Under the pieces are notes generated by a model. It searched no databases and was not told the origin of the DNA. It saw nothing but the letters and a program-made list of their open reading frames with translations. A DNA stretch of 39,843 nucleotides from Mycobacterium sp. E3251 (GTDB lineage Bacteria; Actinomycetota; Actinomycetes; Mycobacteriales; Mycobacteriaceae): contig NZ_LZJF01000164.1 in the NCBI RefSeq assembly GCF_001666835.1, forward strand, positions 1-39,843. The letters are read 5' to 3'. Below are positions 1-9,389 of the stretch, piece after piece; the stretch's first letter is position 1; each line of letters opens with the position of its first letter. Both the position numbers and the translations under genes were made by a program.

Positions 1-1118
1 TTCTCGGTGGTCTCCGAGAAGCGTCGGGCGGTTCCCACCTTGAGGCGCTTGATCTGATTGCCCCAGTACGGCTGGTCGGCCGAGCTCCACAGAATCAAGG
101 TGGGTATGCCTGCACGCAGGCTTGCGGCAGTGGTGCCTGAGCCCCCGTGATGAACGACCGCGCGGCAGGCCGGAAAGACGGACGCGTAGTTCACCACGCC
201 CACGACCTTGACGTGGTCGAAATGCGGCACATCGCTGAAATCGCTCCAGCCGGCGCAAATTAGCGCCCGCTGGTGCAATTCCGCACATGCCGCAGCGATC
301 ATTTCGACCGTGTCGACCGGAGATTCGACCGGCATGCTGCCGAAGCCAAAGCAAATCGGCGGCGATCCGGCGGCAATCCAAGCTGCCACGTCGTCGTCGG
401 CGCCCGTGGTCAGTTGCATTGTCAATGGGCCGACAAACGGCCGTAGGCCGTCCCATTTCGCCCATTCGTCCGCCAGTCCGGGAAAGCAAACCTCGTCGTA
501 CGCTTGGATTTCCAGCGACTTTCGCTGGGCGATCCGGCGCGGCGAGGGATGCGTTGCCTTGGGGAGCCCGAGTTCGCGGCGCTGCGTGTCCTCGACCTTC
601 TTGTTCAGGCGCCAACTGAACCAGTCGAACGCCGTCATCGCCGAGCGGCTCAACGGCGCCGGCAGCATCGAAACGGTCTGGCCGTTCGGCCGCATGGGGA
701 CGTGATGCAGCGTGGCAAACGGGATGTCGTAGTACTCCGCGACGTTGGCGGCGGGCTCTTGGTAACTTTGCCCGGCGAACAGCAGGTCCGCCCCGTCGGC
801 CAGCGCCAGCAGTGTCGTGTTCATTTGTGCCCAGCACTGGTCGCTGATATCCCACATCTCCCGCCACATAGATCTCAGCTCCCGAACCCGCCAGAAACCG
901 CTGAAGAACGACGTCCAGAAGTTGCGGTACAGGTCCAGCCAGGCCTGCGATTCCAGCCCGTACGGAACAGCCGGCAGCCCGGCGGCCTCGGTGAAGGCGA
1001 CCGAATCGGGCGGGACCGCCATGCGCACATCGTGGCCCCGGCGCAGCAGTTCGCGGCCGACCACCAGGGAAGGCTCGACATCGCCACGAGTGCCATAGCT
1101 TGCCAGCACAAGTTTCAT
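1..1118 (-). CDS. UDP-type glycosyltransferase, C-terminus cut by the window edge
   Basis: This reads as a two-domain (GT-B) glycosyltransferase of the UDP-glucuronosyl/rhamnosyl-transferase type used on mycobacterial surface glycolipids. The N-terminus MKLVLASYGTRGDVEP is the classic start of the family's nucleotide-binding fold. Near the window edge, the stretch around HHGGSGTTAASLRAGIPT matches the family's sugar-nucleotide-binding signature. About 372 residues are visible; the family usually has 400 to 430, so roughly 40 C-terminal residues lie off the left side. The ATG at 1118 is chosen because it begins exactly at the conserved domain start; the ribosome-binding site is weak. It is the last visible gene of a minus-strand group with a methyltransferase, an epimerase and a sulfotransferase. 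Acceptor and donor sugar cannot be told from sequence. Confidence 0.87.
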   Translation of the reverse strand, partial: MKLVLASYGTRGDVEPSLVVGRELLRRGHDVRMAVPPDSVAFTEAAGLPAVPYGLESQAWLDLYRNFWTSFFSGFWRVRELRSMWREMWDISDQCWAQMNTTLLALADGADLLFAGQSYQEPAANVAEYYDIPFATLHHVPMRPNGQTVSMLPAPLSRSAMTAFDWFSWRLNKKVEDTQRRELGLPKATHPSPRRIAQRKSLEIQAYDEVCFPGLADEWAKWDGLRPFVGPLTMQLTTGADDDVAAWIAAGSPPICFGFGSMPVESPVDTVEMIAAACAELHQRALICAGWSDFSDVPHFDHVKVVGVVNYASVFPACRAVVHHGGSGTTAASLRAGIPTLILWSSADQPYWGNQIKRLKVGTARRFSETTE

Positions 1119-1230
1119 CGCGAATCCAAGCCCTTCAGTTGTGTCATCGGCGGCAACGATGCAACGACATCACTTTAAGTATCGGCGAGTCCGAGCATCG
1201 ATTCGGGCGCCTTCGGCGATGGCGAGCGGC

Positions 1231-2061
1231 CTATCGTTCCTTGCGCCACAGCACACCGGTGCCGTCAATCTCGACGATCTTGGCAGTCACGCCATGCTCA
1301 GTTCGGTAGTCCGTGACGGCTTGCCGGCACGCGTCGATCGCGTGGTAGTCGTCAACGATGCAAAAACCTCCCGGCGACAGCCGCGGATAGAGCGCGTCGA
1401 GCCCTTGGATCGTCGATTCGTACAGGTCGCCGTCGAGCCGCAGCACGGCGATGCGCTCAATCGGGGCGCCCTGCAGCGTGTCTTTGAACCAGCCCGGCAG
1501 GAAACGAACCTGGTCGTCCAGCAACCCGTAGCGCTCGAAATTCGCTTTCACTTGCGCCTCGGAAACCGCCAGGACACCGGCGGCGTGGTGCAGCCGGATC
1601 CCCCTATCCGCTTCGAAATGCGCGGTGTCCGGGGGCGGAACTCCCTCGAACGAATCGGCCAGCCACACGGATCGCTTCTTATCGCCGTAGACGGCCAACA
1701 CCGCCCGCATCAAGATCGACGCCCCGCCGCGCCACACCCCGCACTCGACCAGGTCGCCGGGGATGTTCTCGTTCAGAACGGTCTCGACGCAGCGCTGCAA
1801 ACTCGTCAGTCGCTGCATGCCGATCATCGTCAACGCATCCGCCGGCCAATCCAGCCCCAGGTCACGCGCGTGCGGATTGAACGGACGCTTGCGCACCAGC
1901 ATGAATTTGCCGGCGCTGAGCACCGGGCGTCCGAAGTAATTCCAACCGACGGGCACCAGCTCGTCGCTGCCATACCGGGTGAGGTTGCGCCGGAGCAGGT
2001 CGAGGTAGGCGGATCGTGTGTCCACGAATGAAGACCGGGAATCGCGATCGGCAACGGTCAC
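1231..2061 (-). CDS. TylF/macrocin-type sugar O-methyltransferase
   Basis: The 276-residue product belongs to the TylF (macrocin O-methyltransferase) family, which uses S-adenosylmethionine and a divalent metal to methylate sugar hydroxyls. The SAM motif is visible as VECGVWRGG from about residue 105, followed by an acidic DSFEG loop near 136. Candidate metal ligands are DGD at 210-212 and DDYH at 237-240. In mycobacteria such enzymes O-methylate rhamnose or fucose residues of glycolipids; that role here is inferred from the glycosyltransferase and epimerase neighbours. The GTG at 2061 is preceded by AGGGGG at about six bases. The substrate position methylated is not predictable. Confidence 0.88.
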   Translation of the reverse strand: MTVADRDSRSSFVDTRSAYLDLLRRNLTRYGSDELVPVGWNYFGRPVLSAGKFMLVRKRPFNPHARDLGLDWPADALTMIGMQRLTSLQRCVETVLNENIPGDLVECGVWRGGASILMRAVLAVYGDKKRSVWLADSFEGVPPPDTAHFEADRGIRLHHAAGVLAVSEAQVKANFERYGLLDDQVRFLPGWFKDTLQGAPIERIAVLRLDGDLYESTIQGLDALYPRLSPGGFCIVDDYHAIDACRQAVTDYRTEHGVTAKIVEIDGTGVLWRKER

Positions 2062-2072
2062 GATTGCCCCCT

Positions 2073-2086
2073 AGTTCGCACGAACT
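2073..2086. promoter_or_regulatory. Operator-like palindrome upstream of the methyltransferase
   Basis: AGTTCG-CA-CGAACT forms a perfect 6-2-6 inverted repeat just upstream of the ribosome-binding site of the gene starting at 2061. Size and position suit a dimeric repressor site, but no regulator is linked to it. Confidence 0.25.
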
Positions 2087-2207
2087 TCCTCCCGGTGATC
2101 AGCGTAGACGTCCGTCCGAGCCCCCACGCCGTTTCGTACTTTTCCATCAACCCGGTCAACGCTCGGCCTCTCCGTTTGTAGCGCGTAGCCACCATACTGG
2201 CTCGCCC

Positions 2208-2224
2208 GCTGACCACCGGTCAGC
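2208..2224. other. Perfect 7-bp inverted repeat in the gap between epimerase and methyltransferase
   Basis: GCTGACC-ACC-GGTCAGC is a perfect 7-bp inverted repeat with a 3-base centre. It lies about 120 bases past the epimerase stop and 150 bases upstream of the methyltransferase start. It has no T-run, so an operator is as likely as a terminator. The rest of the gap 2062-2344 shows no convincing coding sequence. Confidence 0.25.
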
Positions 2225-2344
2225 CTCTGCGGACCATCATATGCTTCGAATGGTCATCGCCCCGTCCACCGAGGGGAGCGCCGTTTGCTGGATCCTCCGC
2301 CGGTTAGCTGTTATAGGCACGGTGAGGTCGCCGCGTTGGTTCGA

Positions 2345-3421
2345 TCAGCCGGAGGACAATCCCGATTCCTTACCGATCCAGTCCAGCAACGCGGGCAAAC
2401 CCTCGTCGAGGGTCCACTTCGGCCGCCAGCCCAGCTCGCTGCCGGCCGGTCCGATGTCACAGCTCGCGGCGCGTACGTCACCGTCGCGGAATTTGGGCAC
2501 GACGTTCGGCTCCGGGGCGTCGCACATGGTGGCGACCTTGTCAGCCAGCTCGTGGATAGTGGTCGCCTTGCCCGATCCGATGTCGAGGCGGCGCGATTCG
2601 GTCGCGGGGTCCTGCAGCGCCGCGAACAGCGCGTCGACGACGTCGTCGATGTAGACGAAATCGCGCACGATCCTGCCGTCCTCGTATACCTCGAGCGATT
2701 GCCCTTCGCGCGCCAAACGCGCGAACAGAGCGACGATTCCGGTATACGAATTCGTCAGCGATTGGCCGGGACCGTAGACATTCTGCAGCCGTAGCACGCT
2801 GACATTGGTGTCGTGCGCGGCCGTCCAGGCCGCCAGCAAGTGCTCCTGGGCGAGCTTCGTGGCGGCGTAAACGTTGGTCGGCCGGGGCTCGGTTCCGGTC
2901 GCACAACTTGGCAGCGGCAGCGCGGGCTCGCCGTCGGGCCCTTGGGGATCCCACTGACCGGCCATCAGCTGCGCGTGGCTGCGGGGCGGCGGGTAAAAAA
3001 CGTGGTCGCCGGCTTGCCAAGCGCCCTCGCCATAGACCGCCCGCGATGACGCCAGCACGAGTTGGTCAGGGACGTGCCCGGAGCGGCTCAACGCATCCAG
3101 GAGCTGCGTGGTGCCTACCACGTTCACCGAGCCGTGGCGCGTCGCCTCCGACAGCGACTGCGCTGTTCCTGTCTCGGCCGCCAGATGGATGATCTGGGAC
3201 GGGCGGCACAGCCTGAGCACTGCATCCCAATCGGGGGCGTGCGCGACATCCCCGGTGAACAACCGCACCGACGACGGCAGATCGAGTGGCCGATCCGCAC
3301 CGTGCACCTGTGGGTGCAGGATGTCCATCACCGCGACGTCGTAACCATCCTCGACGAGGCGATGCGACAGCGCCGACCCGATGAATCCCGCTCCCCCGGT
3401 GATGAGCACGGATGCTGACAA
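2345..3421 (-). CDS. NAD-dependent nucleotide-sugar epimerase/dehydratase
   Basis: An extended short-chain dehydrogenase/reductase acting on nucleotide sugars, of the GalE/RmlB-like group. The Rossmann motif GGAGFIG lies at residues 9-15. The catalytic pair is YAATK with Tyr185 and Lys189 when counted from the TTG at 3421. That TTG has a GGGAGG ribosome-binding site nine bases upstream. An ATG at 3463 is in frame but would add 14 residues before the glycine motif and has no ribosome-binding site. The product probably makes an activated sugar for the adjacent glycosyltransferase. Whether it is a 4-epimerase, dehydratase or reductase-type enzyme is not decidable from motifs. Confidence 0.85.
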   Translation of the reverse strand: MSASVLITGGAGFIGSALSHRLVEDGYDVAVMDILHPQVHGADRPLDLPSSVRLFTGDVAHAPDWDAVLRLCRPSQIIHLAAETGTAQSLSEATRHGSVNVVGTTQLLDALSRSGHVPDQLVLASSRAVYGEGAWQAGDHVFYPPPRSHAQLMAGQWDPQGPDGEPALPLPSCATGTEPRPTNVYAATKLAQEHLLAAWTAAHDTNVSVLRLQNVYGPGQSLTNSYTGIVALFARLAREGQSLEVYEDGRIVRDFVYIDDVVDALFAALQDPATESRRLDIGSGKATTIHELADKVATMCDAPEPNVVPKFRDGDVRAASCDIGPAGSELGWRPKWTLDEGLPALLDWIGKESGLSSG

Positions 3422-3543
3422 GAGCCGATGCCTCCCATTGATGTGCAGGTAGGTGACCGGCACAAGTTGCCGAGGTCGCGGTCCGGTCGATCATATCGGG
3501 CGTTCCCGTGCGGCCAGCCGGATTGCCGATTCAGCGCATCGCA

Positions 3544-3565
3544 GCTGATTGCCTTGGCAATCAGC
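3544..3565 (-). terminator. Perfect 10-bp hairpin after the sulfotransferase gene
   Basis: The arms GCTGATTGCC (3544-3553) and GGCAATCAGC (3556-3565) are exact complements with a 2-base centre. It begins 34 bases past the sulfotransferase stop and lies upstream of the epimerase. There is no T-run. A U-less terminator or a palindromic operator both fit. Confidence 0.4.
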
Positions 3566-3599
3566 CGCTCCGGTTGGGTTTGCCGAAAGCCGTCCCAGG

Positions 3600-4619
3600 C
3601 TAGGCCCAGGTCCCCCTGCGCCCGTGAGCCAACGCAACGACCTCCAGCACCGGCCTCATGATGGACGGCCGGAGCAGCCTGGCGGCGAAGCTGCTGGAAT
3701 GCCTGCGGGCGTCCGCGAACGCCACCCGGAAATCATGCTCGCTGGCCCGATACGCCTCGAAAACCCGATCCAGCGTCGCCACGTCCGGCGGCCCGTCCAG
3801 CGCAGCGGCGTGCATGGCCTCATAAACCGCCGACATCCAGTCCGTGCCAAAACGATCGACCACCGGGCCGCAATCCCGGTTGCGCCGCAGATCGGAGCTG
3901 AGAAAATCATCGACCGCGCTTTCGTCCCCGATGCTGAGGTCGATGTCCAGCGCGGAGGAAATTCGCTTCACCTCGCGGCGCCAGTTCTCCAGAAGCTGCG
4001 TGTATTCGACGAACACCCGGGGCACGCGGCGCGAGTGCCGCTCGGCCAGCAGGTTTCCCTTCAACCACAGGGCGCTCGCAAGTTCCGGCGAGGCCCCGGT
4101 GGCCTTCCCGAGCGAGGCGATCACCTCCTGCGGGTGGCGCACCGCGATCACGACCGCGACGTCGAGACCCGCCAGCCGGGCCGCCTCGAACCACATCTCC
4201 GAGAGCACGACGATCTGCAGGTCCTTGATGACCAGCAACGGTGCGTCCGGCATCGACTTGAGGTAACACGCGATGTCGGCGGTGCACGCCGCCCGCTCCG
4301 CCGCGGTGAAGGCGCCTTCCTCCAGCACGCGCAGTGATGGGTCCCACCACGCGCTGCCGCGGCGCTCCAGGATTGACCTGTTGAGAAGCAGGGAAGCGCG
4401 CGGCTCCCAGTAGCCCCGCTTGTTGGTTTCGTCCGCCCCCATCATCCCCGCGGGAAGCGTGGCGCCGCATAGCGAAAGAACCCGGGTCAGTGCCGACGTC
4501 CCTGACCGGCCCATACCCAGAACGAACAAGGCGAGGGGGCGTGTCGCGGTCGAATGCTGGGGAGGAGTGGCGGAGCGGGCGATGCTTTCGGCGGGTCTAG
4601 TGATGGGGGCCCAGTTCAT
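3600..4619 (-). CDS. Sulfotransferase family protein
   Basis: The 339-residue product resembles PAPS-dependent sulfotransferases. Residues 31-43 (LFVLGMGRSGTSA) form the P-loop-like 5'-phosphosulfate-binding turn, followed by the conserved loop with NKRGYWEP. A later VRHPQEVIASL segment matches the second, 3'-phosphate-binding motif (R-x-P). The family transfers sulfate to carbohydrate or lipid hydroxyls. The methyltransferase, epimerase and glycosyltransferase next to it suggest a glycolipid acceptor, which is inference. The ATG at 4619 begins about 30 residues before the first conserved strand. There is no signal peptide, so it probably acts in the cytoplasm. Some members of this family lack proven sulfotransferase activity. 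Confidence 0.82.
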   Translation of the reverse strand: MNWAPITRPAESIARSATPPQHSTATRPLALFVLGMGRSGTSALTRVLSLCGATLPAGMMGADETNKRGYWEPRASLLLNRSILERRGSAWWDPSLRVLEEGAFTAAERAACTADIACYLKSMPDAPLLVIKDLQIVVLSEMWFEAARLAGLDVAVVIAVRHPQEVIASLGKATGASPELASALWLKGNLLAERHSRRVPRVFVEYTQLLENWRREVKRISSALDIDLSIGDESAVDDFLSSDLRRNRDCGPVVDRFGTDWMSAVYEAMHAAALDGPPDVATLDRVFEAYRASEHDFRVAFADARRHSSSFAARLLRPSIMRPVLEVVALAHGRRGTWA

Positions 4620-4792
4620 CCAGCTTCAGCCTTCCAACTTGTGCGCGTCGACGCCACGGGTTTCGCGGAAGTATTACCGACAGTTCGACTTTGCGGGTTG
4701 GATCTATGAAACACACATCAAATGCGTAAAACCCGCGTAGACAACGCGTAACTTGAGCCGCGCCGGACCAGACTGACCTGGACTTTGCGCGC

Positions 4793-6079
4793 CTACCCCG
4801 CGACGGCCCCCGGCTCGAAGAACGGTGCCCCGTACTCGGTCACCGGCTGGAAGCCGCGTTTGCGCGCCTTCTCCGCGGCCTTGCGGATCAGCGCATAGAT
4901 GCCGACGAACGCGGCGTGATCGGTCATCACGAACGGGGTCAGGAGCCGGTTGTGCACCAGCGAGAAAGCCACCCCGCTCGCTGGGTCGGTCCAACCGAGC
5001 GAGCCGCCCAGCCCGACGTGACCGAAGCCCGGCATCACGTTCCCGATGGGCAGGCTGTGGTAGCCCAGGTGGAATGCCAGCGGCATGAACAGGTTTCGGT
5101 CCGGGCGCAGGCTCCGCCGACCGGTCAGGCCGGCGACCATTTCGCGGGACAGGAACCGGATGCCGTCAACCTCGCCGCCGTTGGCGATGGCGCCGTACAT
5201 CCGGGCCAGTCCCCGGGCCGTCGCCACCCCGTTGGCCGCCGGGATCTCCCCGTCCAGCAACGGGGTGTCACCCTGCACGGCCGCGACCATGCCCGGGAAG
5301 TACATGGACCGGAACCCGCCGGACAGCTCGTTGGCCACCTTGCGAGTCACGAAGCTCAGCACCGGGTTCCGCACGAGGTTCTGCGGCGCCACGATCTGGG
5401 CGACCCGCGTCGGCGCGCCGGCCGGCGGCCGGCCCAGGTACAGCCCGTCGGTGCCCAGCGGCTCGGCGAGCTCCTCGCGGATCAGCGCTCGCATGCCTTT
5501 TCCGGTCACGCCCCGGGCCAGGCCGGACATCAGCCAGCCGAAGGTAAGGGCGTGATACGCCGACTTGCCCAGCAGCCGGCCCGGTGCCGCGGCCGCCAGC
5601 CGTTCTTCCATGACGACGTGGTCCAGCAAGTCTTCGGTGCTGGCGCCACGCAGGCCCGACAGGCCGGCAGCGTGCCTCATCACGTCACGCACGGTGAGGT
5701 TCGCCTTGCCGTTGGCCGCGAACTCCGGCCAGTACTCGGCAACGGGCGCCTCGTAGTCGATCAGCCCGCGGTCGGCGAGCCGGTGAATGACGGTGGCGGC
5801 CATGCCTTTCGTGGCCGAGAACACCATCGGGGCGCTGTCGGCCGACCACGGGGTGTGGCCACCCCGGTCGGACCACCCGGTCCAGACGTCGACGACGGGT
5901 TGGCCGTCCAAATACACCGCCAGCGCGCCGCCGCCGAAGCGGCGAGCGGGGAACATGCTGGCGAAACTGCGAACGACGCATCCGAAGTGTGAGTCCGCCG
6001 CGCCGGACACACGGTGACCTGCGTCAAGGTCATCGTGGACAGGGACCGCGCGGCGATCGACTCGGGTTTCCACCGTCAC
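4793..6079 (-). CDS. lipL: Serine beta-lactamase-fold esterase LipL
   Basis: A 428-residue protein of the beta-lactamase/penicillin-binding-protein-like esterase family (class C fold), close in length and position to M. tuberculosis LipL (Rv1497), next to the MeaB gene. The catalytic S-x-x-K motif is Ser88-Ala-Thr-Lys91 in MVFSATKGM. A YHALTFGWL segment supplies the second-motif tyrosine region, and a GHVGLGG segment near the C-terminus fits the third, HxG-like motif. LipL-type enzymes hydrolyse short acyl esters; natural substrates are unclear. The GTG at 6079 lies seven bases after a TAAATT hexamer, which fits a leaderless start. No clear signal peptide is visible. Confidence 0.9.
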   Translation of the reverse strand: MTVETRVDRRAVPVHDDLDAGHRVSGAADSHFGCVVRSFASMFPARRFGGGALAVYLDGQPVVDVWTGWSDRGGHTPWSADSAPMVFSATKGMAATVIHRLADRGLIDYEAPVAEYWPEFAANGKANLTVRDVMRHAAGLSGLRGASTEDLLDHVVMEERLAAAAPGRLLGKSAYHALTFGWLMSGLARGVTGKGMRALIREELAEPLGTDGLYLGRPPAGAPTRVAQIVAPQNLVRNPVLSFVTRKVANELSGGFRSMYFPGMVAAVQGDTPLLDGEIPAANGVATARGLARMYGAIANGGEVDGIRFLSREMVAGLTGRRSLRPDRNLFMPLAFHLGYHSLPIGNVMPGFGHVGLGGSLGWTDPASGVAFSLVHNRLLTPFVMTDHAAFVGIYALIRKAAEKARKRGFQPVTEYGAPFFEPGAVAG

Positions 6080-6086
6080 ATTTTTG

Positions 6087-6092
6087 AATTTA
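6087..6092 (-). promoter_or_regulatory. Candidate -10 element of lipL (leaderless)
   Basis: On the minus strand TAAATT is followed after seven bases by the GTG start of lipL. That is the usual distance from a -10 element to the transcription start, so the mRNA may begin at the start codon. Confidence 0.5.
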
Positions 6093-6141
6093 CTTGGATT
6101 TCACACCTTCCCGGAGCGAAATCGGATTGTTTATCTATCCG

Positions 6142-7131
6142 TTATCCTGACGAGGCCGTTAATATTTGCTGCGCCGCCAGCGCGGGGGTCAGCTCGCCGG
6201 CCTTGACCTGGCGCTCGATGTCGGCACGCATCTTGCGCACCTTCGGATTGGACAGCACCCGGTCCAGGACGGTGTCGCGCACCATCTGCCACGTCCAGTC
6301 GACCTGCTGGGCGCGGCGGCGCGCCTCGAACTCGCCGGCTTCAGTGAGCACCTGGCGATGACGCTCGATGGTGTCCCACAATTCCTGCAGGCCGGTCCCC
6401 TCCGTCGCGCTCATCGTGAGAACCGGTGGCCGCCAGAGTGTTTCACGCGGATGGATCAACCTGATCGCGGACGACAGTTCGCGGGCGGCCATCCGCGCCT
6501 CCGCGAGATGCTCCCCGTCGGCCTTGTTCACCACCACGATGTCGGCCAGCTCCAGCGCGCCCTTCTTGATGCCCTGCAGCTGATCGCCGCTGCGCGCCAG
6601 GGTCAACAGGACGAACGTGTCGACCATGTTGGCCACCGTCACCTCGGACTGGCCGACGCCAACGGTCTCGATGATGATCACGTCGAAACCGGCGGCCTCC
6701 AACAACACCACCGTCTCGCGGGTGGCCTTTGCTACGCCGCCCAGGGTGCCCGACGTCGGCGACGGGCGAATGTACGCGTCCGGGTGCACCGCCAGCCGCG
6801 CCATCCGGGTCTTGTCGCCCAGGATCGATCCCCCGCTGCGTGTCGACGACGGGTCCACGGCCAGCACCGCCACCCGGTGGCCCTGCTCGATCAGGTGCAT
6901 GCCAAGGGCCTCGATGGTGGTGGACTTCCCCACGCCGGGGGTCCCGGTGATGCCGATGCGGTGCGCGTTGCCCGAGTCGGGCGTCAGCGCGAGCAGAAGC
7001 TGCTGCGCCTTCTCGTGATGGTCGGCGCGGGTGGACTCCAGCAGTGTGATGGCCCGCGGCAGCGCCGCGCGGTCGCCGCGGCGAATGGCGTCGGCCAGCT
7101 CGTCGACGGTGTGGCTCTTGCGGGCTGCCAT
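6142..7131 (-). CDS. meaB: MeaB-type G-protein chaperone of methylmalonyl-CoA mutase
   Basis: A 329-residue SIMIBI-class GTPase of the MeaB/ArgK family, the counterpart of Rv1496. It guards methylmalonyl-CoA mutase, gating adenosylcobalamin loading and limiting inactivation. The Walker A loop GTPGVGKST lies at about residues 63-71, with a DPSS segment and an ETVGVGQSE switch region after it. NKAD supplies the guanine-specificity motif. Its ATG (7131) follows directly on the mutB stop codon (7132-7134), so the two are almost certainly cotranscribed. In M. tuberculosis the mazEF4 toxin-antitoxin genes separate mutB from this gene; here nothing does. Confidence 0.95.
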   Translation of the reverse strand: MAARKSHTVDELADAIRRGDRAALPRAITLLESTRADHHEKAQQLLLALTPDSGNAHRIGITGTPGVGKSTTIEALGMHLIEQGHRVAVLAVDPSSTRSGGSILGDKTRMARLAVHPDAYIRPSPTSGTLGGVAKATRETVVLLEAAGFDVIIIETVGVGQSEVTVANMVDTFVLLTLARSGDQLQGIKKGALELADIVVVNKADGEHLAEARMAARELSSAIRLIHPRETLWRPPVLTMSATEGTGLQELWDTIERHRQVLTEAGEFEARRRAQQVDWTWQMVRDTVLDRVLSNPKVRKMRADIERQVKAGELTPALAAQQILTASSG

Positions 7132-9384
<2,253 letters not shown>

Positions 9385-9389
9385 TGCGG

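Noticed and set aside
2345..3463. Longer epimerase reading frame starting at ATG 3463
   Set aside because: It adds 14 residues before the Rossmann motif and has no ribosome-binding site, while the TTG at 3421 has GGGAGG at a good distance.
4916..5992. 358-residue plus-strand frame opposite lipL
   Set aside because: Shadow of lipL; no start signal and composition dominated by Arg, Gly, His and Val.
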